Shown here in pieces: positions 41,829-50,577 of a stretch of 64,000 bases of DNA (the first letter of the stretch is position 1; each line of letters begins with the position of its first letter). Origin of the DNA: Streptomyces sp. DHE7-1 (lineage in GTDB: Bacteria > Actinomycetota > Actinomycetes > Streptomycetales > Streptomycetaceae); contig JACJDG010000003.1 of NCBI GenBank assembly GCA_016432725.1, forward strand, positions 7,408,001-7,472,000, in the 5' to 3' direction. Below the pieces are notes generated by a model. It searched no databases. It was given only the letters and a program-made list of their open reading frames with translations, and was not told the DNA's origin. A program made the position numbers and the translations under genes.

Positions 41829-42431
41829 ATGACTCGGACACCTCCTACGACGGTGACTCGGAACCGGCTGTGGCGCTGGCGGCGCAACCCACTGCGCCGG
41901 CACAGCGACGTCGTCGAGGGCTGGGTCGTGCTCGCCACCTGGATCCTCGCTCTGCTGGGCGCCGTCATCGGCGGCTGGGCGGCGGCGCACTCCGTGGACT
42001 CGACACTGACCGCACGGCGGGCCGAGGTGCACGCCGTCTCCGCGGTCCTCACCGACGGCGCGGTGAAGACCCCGGCCGCCGGCAGCGGCTACGACGACGG
42101 CCGGGTCTGGGCCACGGCCCGCTGGACGGGCCCGGACGGCAAGGTGCACATGGGCCGGACGAAGGTCCTGCCCGGCGCTCCGGCCGGAACCCAGGTCACG
42201 GTGTGGACGGACCGCACGGGCCGGTCGGTGCCCGCACCGGCCTCCTCGGCCGAGGCCATGCTGCAGACGGTCCTCACCGGCGCCCTGGTCGCCCAGGTCA
42301 CCGGCACGACGGTCTGGGCCGGCGGCTGGCTGGTCCGCAACGCCCAGGTGCGGCGCAGGCTGGCCGAATGGGACGAGGAGTGGAAGCGCGTCGGCCCCGA
42401 GTGGCGGAACTACAGCGGCGGCCGAGGCTGA
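41829..42431 (+). CDS. Rv1733c-family two-helix membrane protein
   Basis: 200 residues: basic N-terminus (RNRLWRWRRNPLRRHSDVVE), transmembrane helix (about 33-55), an external domain (VLTDGAVKTPAAGSGYDDGR, VWTDRTGRSVPAP) and a second helix (about 145-165), then a polar tail. This matches the Rv1733c family; the role is unknown though the mycobacterial member belongs to the dormancy regulon. ATG 41829 after GAGAGGAGG. Confidence 0.75.
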   Translation: MTRTPPTTVTRNRLWRWRRNPLRRHSDVVEGWVVLATWILALLGAVIGGWAAAHSVDSTLTARRAEVHAVSAVLTDGAVKTPAAGSGYDDGRVWATARWTGPDGKVHMGRTKVLPGAPAGTQVTVWTDRTGRSVPAPASSAEAMLQTVLTGALVAQVTGTTVWAGGWLVRNAQVRRRLAEWDEEWKRVGPEWRNYSGGRG

Positions 42432-42509
42432 GAGCCCGCCGCCGGTCCGCGAGCCTCACCTGTGCTCGCCCCGTCCGCCCGACCCACCTGCCCGCCGCCC
42501 GCCCGCGCC

Positions 42510-43445
42510 TCATCTCCGCAGCGCCTCGAACGCCTGCCGGGCGCCGATTCCGATCGCCAGGTCGATGTCCGGTGCCTGGGCCGCCCGTCGGTCCGCCCGG
42601 GTGAGCGCGGCCAGGGCCACCCGGGTCCCGGAGTCCGCTTCGACCACGCCGATCTCGTGCCGCAGATGCAGGAACGTGCCCGTCTTGCCGCTCAGCCGCA
42701 GGCTGTCGGCGCGCAGTTCGCTCGCCAGTCGCTGGGTGAAGACCTGGTGTCCCATCAGCCGCCGCAGTTCGGCCGTGGCCCCGGGCCGCGCCACCTCGTC
42801 GCGCCACACCCGCCCGAGCAGGCCGACCAGCGCCGAGGCGGTGCCGAGGTTGGCGTGTGCGGGGTCGAGCGTCTCGATGGTGTGCCGTCCCGCCCGCTCG
42901 TCGCGCACGGCCAGTTCCAGGGCGAGGGAGAAGTCGTTGCCCGCGGCACCCGCCGCGCACTCGTACATGTGGTTCATCCGGTGCCGTACCCGGATGCCGG
43001 AGCAGCCCCAGGCACGCAGCCGGGCGTCCACCTCGGCGACCGGCACCAGGTCGAACAGCGCGTCGGCGGCGGCGTTGTCACTGACCGAGAGCATCAGGAG
43101 GAGCAGGTCGGCGACGGCCACCGTGACCGGGTGGCGGAACGCCGCGATGCCGGTGGGGCCGACACTGGCGACGGCCGGGTCGACCGTCACCCGCTGGGCC
43201 GGATCCAGGTCGCCGCTCGCGATCAGGTCCAGCACGACCAGCGCGAACGGCACCTTCACCACGGACGCAAGGGGAACCGGCTCCTCGGTGTCGAAGCCGA
43301 GCTGCTCGCCGCTGTCGATGTCGCGGGCGAGGAACGAGCCGCGGACGCCGAGTGCCGCCCAGTCCCGGGCGATCTCCTCGGCGACGTCCAGAAGGGCGCC
43401 GTCACCGCGGAGCCGAGCCGGACGGTACGCCGTGTCCCCCGTCAT
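42510..43445 (-). CDS. BlaB-like serine beta-lactamase homologue (regulatory or hydrolase)
   Basis: 311 residues with penicillin-recognising motifs: SVVK (Ser61, Lys64), SDN (122-124) and KTG (254-256). The class A Glu166 motif (ExxLN) is absent. In Streptomyces cacaoi a similar protein, BlaB, sits beside the LysR regulator BlaA and is needed for lactamase induction without being a lactamase; the gene order here is the same. It lacks a clear signal peptide, which also favours a cytoplasmic role. ATG 43445 overlaps the LysR stop (ATGA). Confidence 0.75.
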   Translation of the reverse strand: MTGDTAYRPARLRGDGALLDVAEEIARDWAALGVRGSFLARDIDSGEQLGFDTEEPVPLASVVKVPFALVVLDLIASGDLDPAQRVTVDPAVASVGPTGIAAFRHPVTVAVADLLLLMLSVSDNAAADALFDLVPVAEVDARLRAWGCSGIRVRHRMNHMYECAAGAAGNDFSLALELAVRDERAGRHTIETLDPAHANLGTASALVGLLGRVWRDEVARPGATAELRRLMGHQVFTQRLASELRADSLRLSGKTGTFLHLRHEIGVVEADSGTRVALAALTRADRRAAQAPDIDLAIGIGARQAFEALRR

Positions 43446-44419
43446 CCGCGCGCCGCCAGCCGCGACGTGGCGTCCGTGGGCTCCGGCCCCCCGGCGCCGC
43501 GTACGGCGGCCCCGGCACCGGCCGCCGCCGCCAGCACCGCGCAGAGCCACTCCGGCACGTCGCCGCGGGGCTGACGCCGGGCGCCCAGTACGTCGTACCC
43601 CCGGTGCAGGGAGGCGTCGGCGAGCGGCGTCCAGCCGGCGCCGTGCCGCCGTGCGAAGGGTTCGTCGCACAGCAGCATCGCCCGCCCGGCCAGGGTCTCG
43701 GCCAGCGCCGTGGCCGCCGGCCCGGCCGGCCGCACCAGCCGCTCGGGCAGCCCGGCGCGGGCCGCGGCGCGGACCAGCCTGTCCCGCGCGTAGGGCACTT
43801 CGTCCTCCGTCAGAGTCAGCACCGGCAGAGGAACGGTCCGTTCCCCCGTGGCGGCGGCGCGGCGCGGCCGCAGGTCCTCGAGATGGACCGGACGCCCCCG
43901 CGGGGCGCGCGGCGGCCGCTCCGTGCCGAGGGGCGGCGCGCCCGCCAGGCCCAGCGGCACCCGGTAGGCGGCGTGTTCGGGCGGGACGCGCAGCAGCGCG
44001 TACGCGAGCGAGCCGTCCGCCAGCCGGACCGCCCGCTCCTGGGGCGGCAGTTCGCGCACCGCGAGGGTGATGCCGCGTTCCGCCGCCGCGCGGATCACCC
44101 GTGCCAGTGCCGCCGGCGCACGGTCGGCGGGCACCCCGACGGCCTGTGCCTGGGCCCGCCGGGCGGTCCTGGCGGCCTGTTCGAGGCGCTGGGCGCGGTC
44201 CAGGACGTCCTGCGCGTACGGGAGCAGCAGCAGGCCCAGCTCCGTCGTGGCGACCTGCCGCCGGGAACGGTCGAACAGCAGGCCGCCGAAGTGGGCCTCC
44301 AGCGTCTTGATACGGCGGCTGAGAAGCGGCTGGGCGATCCCGAGCCGGTCGGCGGCGCGCGAGAAGCTCGCCTCGTCCGCGGTGGCGGCATACGCCTCGA
44401 GGTGTGCGAGCAGATCCAT
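43442..44419 (-). CDS. LysR-family regulator, BlaA-like
   Basis: 325 residues. N-terminal helix-turn-helix ASFSRAADRLGIAQPLLSRR and linker TLEAHFGGLLFDRSRR are typical of LysR; the effector domain is poorly conserved and Ala/Pro-rich. It is divergent from the class A lactamase gene and upstream of the BlaB-like gene, as blaA is in S. cacaoi. A T-N11-A site lies in the shared promoter. Confidence 0.85.
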   Translation of the reverse strand: MDLLAHLEAYAATADEASFSRAADRLGIAQPLLSRRIKTLEAHFGGLLFDRSRRQVATTELGLLLLPYAQDVLDRAQRLEQAARTARRAQAQAVGVPADRAPAALARVIRAAAERGITLAVRELPPQERAVRLADGSLAYALLRVPPEHAAYRVPLGLAGAPPLGTERPPRAPRGRPVHLEDLRPRRAAATGERTVPLPVLTLTEDEVPYARDRLVRAAARAGLPERLVRPAGPAATALAETLAGRAMLLCDEPFARRHGAGWTPLADASLHRGYDVLGARRQPRGDVPEWLCAVLAAAAGAGAAVRGAGGPEPTDATSRLAARG

Positions 44420-44427
44420 CCAGCAGT

Positions 44428-44444
44428 CATATCAATTGGGTATG
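44428..44444. promoter_or_regulatory. LysR-type T-N11-A box
   Basis: Ends CATA and TATG flank an AT-rich centre (CAATTGGG), giving T at 44430 and A at 44442. It is nine bases from the LysR start and 116 bases upstream of the lactamase start, and is the only AT-rich dyad in this interval. Confidence 0.55.
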
Positions 44445-44559
44445 GGACCTTCAAAGTTCACTCTTGGACATGGGTGGGGTCCTGCTGTTTCGCTGTCCCG
44501 GTCGACGAAGATCCACCGAGCCGACGCCCGATCACCGACGACCCGGGAGAACTCCGCAC

Positions 44560-45480
44560 ATGACCAGTGCCAGCCCGATGCCGCGCCGCCGCCTGTTCAA
44601 GGCCGGTGTCGCCCTCACCACCGCCGCCGCGATGGCCCCAGCCCTGACCTCCACTCCCGCCACGGCGGCCCCGGGCGCCCGGCCGGACGAACTCCGGGCC
44701 CGTTTCGCCGATCTGGAGCGGCGCTACGGCGCGCGAATCGGCGTCCACGCCCGGAACGCGCGCACCGGCCGCACCGTGGCGTACCGGGCGGGGGAGACGT
44801 TCGCGATGTGCTCCACGTTCAAGCCCTTCGCCGCCGCGGCCGTGCTGCGCGACCACGGAGACTGCGCGCCGCTGGACAAGGTGATCCACTACCCGCCGCG
44901 CGACATCCTCGCCAACTCGCCGCGGACGGAGGCCCATTTGGCCACGGGGATGACGGTGGGCGACCTGTGTGCCGCCGCGATCCAGTACAGCGACAACACC
45001 GCCGGGAACCTGCTGCTGCGTCAGCTCGGCGGTCCGGAGGGGCTCACCCGGTTCTTCCGGTCGCTCGGTGACCCGGTGAGCCGCCTCGACCGCTGGGAGA
45101 CCGACCTCAACACCGCCGTCCCCGGCGATCCGCGCGACACCACCACGCCCGAAGCCCTCGGTGCCGCCTTCCAGCGGCTGACCCTGGGGCGGGCCCTGTC
45201 CCGTGCCGACCGCGAGCGGCTCGTCACCTGGCTGAAGGGCAACACCACCAGCGGCGAGCGGTTCGGCGCCGGACTGCCACAGGACTGGGTCCTCGCGGAC
45301 AAGACGGGTACCGGCGACTACGCGACCGCCAACGACATCGGCGTCGCCTGGACCACCCGGGGGACGCCCCTGCTGCTCACCGTGCTGTCCACGAAGGACA
45401 CCAAGGACGCGCCCGTCGACAACCGGCTGATCCGCGACGCGGCCGCCGTGCTGGCCGAGGCCCTCGCGCCCGGCGAGTAG
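44560..45480 (+). CDS. bla: Class A beta-lactamase, Tat-exported
   Basis: 306 residues. A twin-arginine signal (PRRRLFKAG followed by a hydrophobic stretch and ATAA). All catalytic motifs are present: STFK with Ser85 and Lys88, SDN at 144-146, E180 in WETDLN and KTG at 248-250. It hydrolyses penicillins outside the cell. ATG 44560 follows GGGAGA. Probably induced through the divergent LysR and the BlaB-like protein. Confidence 0.95.
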   Translation: MTSASPMPRRRLFKAGVALTTAAAMAPALTSTPATAAPGARPDELRARFADLERRYGARIGVHARNARTGRTVAYRAGETFAMCSTFKPFAAAAVLRDHGDCAPLDKVIHYPPRDILANSPRTEAHLATGMTVGDLCAAAIQYSDNTAGNLLLRQLGGPEGLTRFFRSLGDPVSRLDRWETDLNTAVPGDPRDTTTPEALGAAFQRLTLGRALSRADRERLVTWLKGNTTSGERFGAGLPQDWVLADKTGTGDYATANDIGVAWTTRGTPLLLTVLSTKDTKDAPVDNRLIRDAAAVLAEALAPGE

Positions 45481-45725
45481 GGCCGATCGTGCCGCTCCGC
45501 TCTCCGGGCGGACCTACGGCGGCACCTCGTACTCCGGGGCCCTCGGCTGGTCCCTCGCCCCGGACAGGAGCCTCGTAGGCAGCGGGGCGCCGTGACCCGG
45601 CGGCCCGCCCCGGGCGGTTCGGCCGCGATTTTCCACTACCGCAAGTAACGTGATGATCTTCTCCGCAGTTGTACCAGTCAGTCAATTTTGCACGTCCGAG
45701 GGGCGTGCTCTGCCCGGAGAAGTCC

Positions 45726-45899
45726 ATGTCCTCTGAAGTCTTCGAGAACGCGCGCCTCACGTACGAGCACCACATGCGGACCTGCCGCCAGTGCCATGCG
45801 GACACCGTGCCCTGCGCGGTGTCCAAGCACCTGCTGCGGATCTGCAACAACGCTCGCCGGGAGCTGCTGCGCACGGGCGGACGGGCCGCCCAGGCCTGA
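45726..45899 (+). CDS. Small Cys/His-rich protein
   Basis: 57 residues with MRTCRQCHADTVPC followed by LRICNN: four Cys and neighbouring His that could bind zinc. ATG 45726 follows GGAG at good spacing. Small proteins of this kind recur in Streptomyces; function unknown. The 245 bases before it hold no other gene. Confidence 0.6.
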   Translation: MSSEVFENARLTYEHHMRTCRQCHADTVPCAVSKHLLRICNNARRELLRTGGRAAQA

Positions 45900-45912
45900 A
45901 CCCGCCACCCGG

Positions 45913-46932
45913 CTACAGCGGGGGCTCCTCGGCGAGTTCCAGCAGGGAGCGGGCGCTCTCGGCCGTCAGGGGGGAGGACTCGGCCGCGGCCGGGAACAGG
46001 CCGCCCCAGGCGCGGGCCCGCCCCAGGGCGCTCAGCCGCCAGGCGAGACGTGCCGCGCGCCGGAGCTCCGCGGCCGTGCGGCCGGCTCCCGTCCACGGCT
46101 CCAGATAGGCGTCGAGCAGGCGCGGCAGCACGTCCGGCCCGTACCGTTCGCAGGTCTTGCGAGCCGGTACCCGCAGGCTGCAGAACGGGTGCGAAACGGC
46201 CGCGTCACCCCAGTCGAAGAAGGTGAACCGGCCCGGCTCCGGGTTGAACAACTGCCCGTCGTGCAGGTCCACATGGTCCAGCGAGTCGGGCACGCCGAGG
46301 GCCGCGAGCTCGGCGCACCACTCCACCACCCGGGGTCTCAGTCCCGCCAGCCGGGCGCGTTCGTCCGGCCCCAGCGCCGGACTGCCGGCGACCAGCTCGT
46401 CGTAGGCGTGGGGCAGTTCGGTGGTGCGGACGCTCGGTACACCCAGCAGTTCGAGTTCCCGCGTGTGCGGGACGAGCGCGCGCTGCATGGCCGCGTACTG
46501 GCGCAGCAGCGCCTCCCACGCCTCCGGCCCGACGGGCTCCCGTTCGAGCACGTCCCGGAAGAGGGCGCCCCCGTCGGGCAGCAGCGACCAGCCGCGGCCG
46601 GTGTCGACCGCCAGCGGCGCCAGGACGTCCCGCGGCACCCATCGCGCGAGCGCGGCGGTGAGCGCGCCCTCGAAGCCACTGGCCGGCGGATTCGCCTTGA
46701 ACCAGACCGTCCTCCGCTCCGCGGCGGCCTTCCGGTCCGTCACGGGCACCCGCGCCAGCACGGACCACGGGCGGAGCCGCACCCGCAGCGCGCCGGACAT
46801 CCGCAGCCCGTTGGCGGTGAGTCCGTCCTCCAGCCAGCGGAGAGCCGCGGACCGCCAGCTCTCCTGCTCCCAGGGGGTCACCACGTCCGGGTAGGCGCCC
46901 CGGTCCACGGTCGGTGACGCAAGATCTCGCAT
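45913..46932 (-). CDS. Aminoglycoside-phosphotransferase-fold kinase
   Basis: 339 residues. The catalytic loop HVDLHDGQLFNPEPG (HxDxxxxN) and the metal-binding FFDWGDAAV are those of the APH/choline-kinase-like family. It phosphorylates an unknown small molecule; there is no specific sign of antibiotic resistance. Convergent with the small Cys-rich gene. Confidence 0.8.
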   Translation of the reverse strand: MRDLASPTVDRGAYPDVVTPWEQESWRSAALRWLEDGLTANGLRMSGALRVRLRPWSVLARVPVTDRKAAAERRTVWFKANPPASGFEGALTAALARWVPRDVLAPLAVDTGRGWSLLPDGGALFRDVLEREPVGPEAWEALLRQYAAMQRALVPHTRELELLGVPSVRTTELPHAYDELVAGSPALGPDERARLAGLRPRVVEWCAELAALGVPDSLDHVDLHDGQLFNPEPGRFTFFDWGDAAVSHPFCSLRVPARKTCERYGPDVLPRLLDAYLEPWTGAGRTAAELRRAARLAWRLSALGRARAWGGLFPAAAESSPLTAESARSLLELAEEPPL

Positions 46933-46986
46933 CCGGCCATCCCAGCACGGAGCATGCCGTCCGGCCAGCGATTTTCCATGTCACGA

Positions 46987-47156
<170 letters not shown>

Positions 47157-47253
47157 GCCCCGCTGACACCCGCGTCGGCGCGCCCTTGACCGCCGTTTCC
47201 GCGCCGCTGCGGGGCGGCCACCGGGCAGCTCCGGCGCCCCGCCCACGTCCCGC

Positions 47254-48015
47254 TCAGCGCACCGGGAAGCCGAAGGAGTAGCCCTGCTGCTTCAGCCAGG
47301 GCAGTACGGTCCGCAGGGCGGCCACCGTCTGCGAGCGGTCACCGCCGGCGTCGTGGAAGAGCAGGGTGGGGCCGTTGGGGAGCTCCCGCTGGACGGTCGC
47401 GACGATGGCCTCGGTGCCGGGCCGCTCGAAGTCCTTGGAGTCGACGTTCCAGCCGAGCGGCCGCATGCCGTGGGAGGCCGCGAGATGCCGGCTGTAGGGG
47501 GTGAAGGCGCCGCCGGGGGCGCGGTAGTACATGGGGCGCACCCCGCCGGACGCCTTGGTGATCTGGCGTTCGGCGGTGAGGATCTGCTCCGACTGGTAGG
47601 ACTGCGGCTTCTTGTCCATGGTGGTGTCGTGCGACACCGTGTGGTCGCACAGCCGGTGCCCGGCCGCCACCACCTGCTTGACGAGGTCGGGGTGGGCCTC
47701 GGCCTGGGGACCGACCATGCAGAAGGTCGCCTTCACACCGTTGTCCCGCAGCACCCGGAGCACCTGCGGGGTCCATGCGGGGTCCGGGCCGTCGTCGATG
47801 GTGATGTTGACGGCGTGGTCGCCGCCGTCGGAGGCGTGCACGATACCGGCGGACACGGGGGCCGCCTTCGGGGCGGCGGGCTTCGCCGCGGCCTGGTTCC
47901 CGCCCGCGGGACCCGCCTGCGCGGTCCACACCGAGGTCGCGGCCGCCACCGCCGTCACCCCGACCGCCGCCGCGACCACCCGGCCGTACCATCCCCGCCC
48001 GCCGTGCCGTGCCAT
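47254..48015 (-). CDS. Secreted polysaccharide deacetylase (NodB domain)
   Basis: 253 residues. An N-terminal membrane/signal segment (VVAAAVGVTAVAAATSV) and Ala/Pro linker precede a CE4 domain: VNITIDDGPDP (motif 1 with catalytic and metal Asp), DHTVSHDTT (HxxxH metal site), YYRAPGGAFTPYS (motif 3) and LLFHDAGGDR (last His). It removes acetyl groups from peptidoglycan or chitin-like glycans. ATG 48015 after GGAACGGGG is preferred. Confidence 0.9.
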   Translation of the reverse strand: MARHGGRGWYGRVVAAAVGVTAVAAATSVWTAQAGPAGGNQAAAKPAAPKAAPVSAGIVHASDGGDHAVNITIDDGPDPAWTPQVLRVLRDNGVKATFCMVGPQAEAHPDLVKQVVAAGHRLCDHTVSHDTTMDKKPQSYQSEQILTAERQITKASGGVRPMYYRAPGGAFTPYSRHLAASHGMRPLGWNVDSKDFERPGTEAIVATVQRELPNGPTLLFHDAGGDRSQTVAALRTVLPWLKQQGYSFGFPVR

Positions 48016-48239
48016 GTCCCGCCCCGTTCCTGCCGTGTTGGTGTCCCCGTGCACCTGACAGGACGGGCGGGAACGGTCCGGGGATCCCGCTGTTACCGAT
48101 CAAGGACAATTCCGGGGTGCTTCCGGGACAACGAAGCGAGGCCCGGGACGGGAACGGCCCTCGGCCGCCCTGGTCACCCGGCCGGTCCGCCGCCGGGTCA
48201 CCCGGCCGGTCCGGTCCAGCGGCCGGGCCCGTGACTCCG

Positions 48240-48632
48240 TCAGACCGTGGCCGGGCGGCGCGCGTACACCTCGATCTCGATCTTCATGCGGGGGTCCGCG
48301 AGACCGCACACGAGCATCGTCGCGGCCGGCCTGATCTCGCCGAAGCGGCGGCGCAGCACCGGCCAGCAGGGCTCGAAGTCGGCGCGCTCGGGCAGGAGAT
48401 AGCGCACCCGCACCACGTCGGGGAAGCCGCAGCCGGCCTCGGCGAGCGCGGCCCCGATGTTCCGCAGGCACTGCTCGGCCTGCTCCACCACGTCGTCGGA
48501 GATGGTCATCGTGGCGTAGTCGAACCCGGTCGTCCCGGACACATGCACCTGGTCGCCGTCCACCACGGCGCGGGCGTACCCGATCTGCTCCTCGAAGGCG
48601 GAACCGCCGAGGATCGCGCGTCGCATCGTCAT
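48240..48632 (-). CDS. RidA-family (YjgF/UK114) protein
   Basis: 130 residues. HVSGTTGFDYATM, QAEQCLRNIGAALAEAG, VVRVRYLLPER and the C-terminal IEIEVYARR fit the trimeric Rid fold, which hydrolyses reactive enamines/imines from PLP enzymes. The Arg that binds carboxylates in archetypal RidA is not certain here, so it may be an Rid1-7 type. Starts 65 bases after uppS ends. Confidence 0.85.
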   Translation of the reverse strand: MTMRRAILGGSAFEEQIGYARAVVDGDQVHVSGTTGFDYATMTISDDVVEQAEQCLRNIGAALAEAGCGFPDVVRVRYLLPERADFEPCWPVLRRRFGEIRPAATMLVCGLADPRMKIEIEVYARRPATV

Positions 48633-48696
48633 GCGCCGCACGCTAGGCGGCCCGCACGGATCCGTCCAACACCGGCCCCGGGCAACGGGATCGCGG

Positions 48697-49473
48697 TCAG
48701 CGGCCGTAGCGGCGCTCCCGGGCGGCGTACGAACGCAGGGCGCGCAGCAGGTCGATCTGACGGAAGGCGGGCCACAGGACGTCGACGAAGTGCACCTCCG
48801 CGTAGGCGGACTGCCACAGCAGGAAGCCGGACAGCCGCTGTTCGCCCGAGGTCCGGATGATGAAGTCGGTGTCGTCACCGGCCGGCGAGTACAGGTTGTC
48901 GCTGATGTGCTCCAGGTCGAACTCCGCCGCCAGGTCCCGCGGATCGCCACCCGCCCCGATGTGCTTGTCGAAGGCCGCCCTCACGGCGTCGACGATCTCC
49001 CGGCGGCCGCCGTAGCCCACGGCTACGTCGACCTTGAGCCCGCCCCGGCCGGCGGTGCCCGCCGCGGCCTCCTTCAGGACACGGGCGGTGTTCCCGGGCA
49101 GCAGGTCCAGCGCGCCGATGATCTCGATCTCGCCGGGCTCCCCGGGAGCGCAGACCCGCTGGACGGTCTCCTCGATTATGGCGAGCAGGGGCCCGAGTTC
49201 GTCGGCCGGCCGGTGGAGGTTGTCGTCGGACAGCATCCACAGCGTGACGTGCCTGATCCCGGCGTCGGTGCACCAGTGCAGGAAGTCCGTGACCTTGGCG
49301 CCGCCGACGCGGTAGCCCTCGCGGACGTCGCTGTGGCCCGCGCCCCGGGCCCAGCGCCGGTTGCCGTCCAGCATGATCGCCACGTGCCGCGGCCGCGGCA
49401 GGCCCTCCAGCTTGCGGTTCAGACGCCGTACGTAGACCGCTTCCAACGCCGCACGCAAGGCCTTCATCGCCAC
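48697..49473 (-). CDS. uppS: Undecaprenyl (cis-prenyl) diphosphate synthase
   Basis: 258 residues. HVAIMLDGNRRWARG holds the catalytic Asp and diphosphate loop; YSPAGDDTDFIIRTSGEQRL and LLWQSAYAEVHFVDVLWP are the conserved IPP-binding end. It builds Z-prenyl carrier lipids for wall synthesis. Streptomyces often have more than one such gene, so this may be the accessory copy. GTG 49473 follows AAAGGA. Confidence 0.92.
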   Translation of the reverse strand: MAMKALRAALEAVYVRRLNRKLEGLPRPRHVAIMLDGNRRWARGAGHSDVREGYRVGGAKVTDFLHWCTDAGIRHVTLWMLSDDNLHRPADELGPLLAIIEETVQRVCAPGEPGEIEIIGALDLLPGNTARVLKEAAAGTAGRGGLKVDVAVGYGGRREIVDAVRAAFDKHIGAGGDPRDLAAEFDLEHISDNLYSPAGDDTDFIIRTSGEQRLSGFLLWQSAYAEVHFVDVLWPAFRQIDLLRALRSYAARERRYGR

Positions 49474-49586
49474 ACCGACATCCTTTCTCCGAGCCGTGTT
49501 GGAGGGCGCAACGATAGTCCCACGTCCGCCGCGGGGACATGCGGAGCCCCGTCGTCCGCGGTGCCGGGAGCCGCTACGCTGCGGGC

Positions 49587-50554
49587 GTGACCGGTCGACC
49601 GATGAGCCGCCGCGGGCTGCTGCGGGCCGCGGGCCTCGCTCCGGCCGCCGTCGCCGCGGCCGGCTGCTCCGGGGACACCGGGCCCGGGCCGCGGCTCAGG
49701 CTCGCGACGGGAGCGCCGGGTGGGCCGTACCACGCCTTCGGCCGGGCACTCGCCGCCGAGGCCGCCCGCGGCGACACCCCGCTGCGCATCAGCGCGCTCA
49801 GCACCTCGGCGAGCGTCCACAACCTGCGCATGCTGGCGGACGGTTCCGCCGACCTCGGCCTCGCCATGGCCGACGCGGCCGAGGACGCCGTCCGCGGCCG
49901 GGCACCGTTCGCGCGCCCGACGGGGGTGACCGCCCTCGCCCGTGTCTACGTCAACTACGCGCACCTCGTCGTGCCGGCCCGCGGCCCCGTACGGTCGGTG
50001 CGGGACCTGGCCGGGCGTACCGTCGCCACCGGCGCGGCGGGGTCCGGCGGGCAGGTGCTGGCCGGCCGGCTGCTGCGGGTCGCGGGACTGACCGGTGCGC
50101 GGTCGGTGCGGCAGCGGCGGTTCGGACTCACCGCCTCGCTGGAGGCCCTGCGCACGGGCACGGTCGACGCCCTGGTCTGGGCCGGCGGCGTCCCGACCCC
50201 GGCCCTCGCCGCCCTGGCCCGCGAACTGCCCCTGCGTTTCCTGCCGCTGGAGTCCGCCGCCGGGACCCTGCGCGACACCTACGGCCCCGTCTACACCACC
50301 GTCACCCTCCCGGCGGGTGTGTACGGGCTCACCGCACCCATCGCCACCATCGGCGTGGGCAACTACCTGCTGGCGCGCCCCAGGTGCCCCCACGGGCCGC
50401 CGAGGACGTGCTCCGCGTGGTGTTCGACCGGTGGCGGGTGCTGCTGCGGGAGGTGACCGCGGGAGCCCGGCTCGAACCCCGGTTCGCCGTCGCCACGGGT
50501 GACGTGCCCCTGCATCCGGGGGCGGTGGCCTACTACCGGTCGGTCTACGGCTGA
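49587..50554 (+). CDS. TAXI-family solute-binding lipoprotein
   Basis: About 322 residues after repair of one C loss near 50380. SRRGLLRAAGLAPAAVAAAG|C is a twin-arginine signal with lipobox. LRLATGAPGGPYHAFGRALA and GTVDALVWAGGVPTPAL are typical of TRAP-TAXI binding proteins. No TRAP membrane genes are nearby; together with the adjacent kinase/regulator pair this suggests ligand sensing rather than uptake. A TACGCT hexamer six bases before GTG 49587 suggests a leaderless mRNA. Confidence 0.8.
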
Positions 50555-50577
50555 TGCGGGAGCGCGGGCCGCCGGGT

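Noticed and set aside
45913..46932. Antibiotic-resistance phosphotransferase
   Set aside because: Only the general APH kinase fold is evident; residues and context do not point to a drug substrate.
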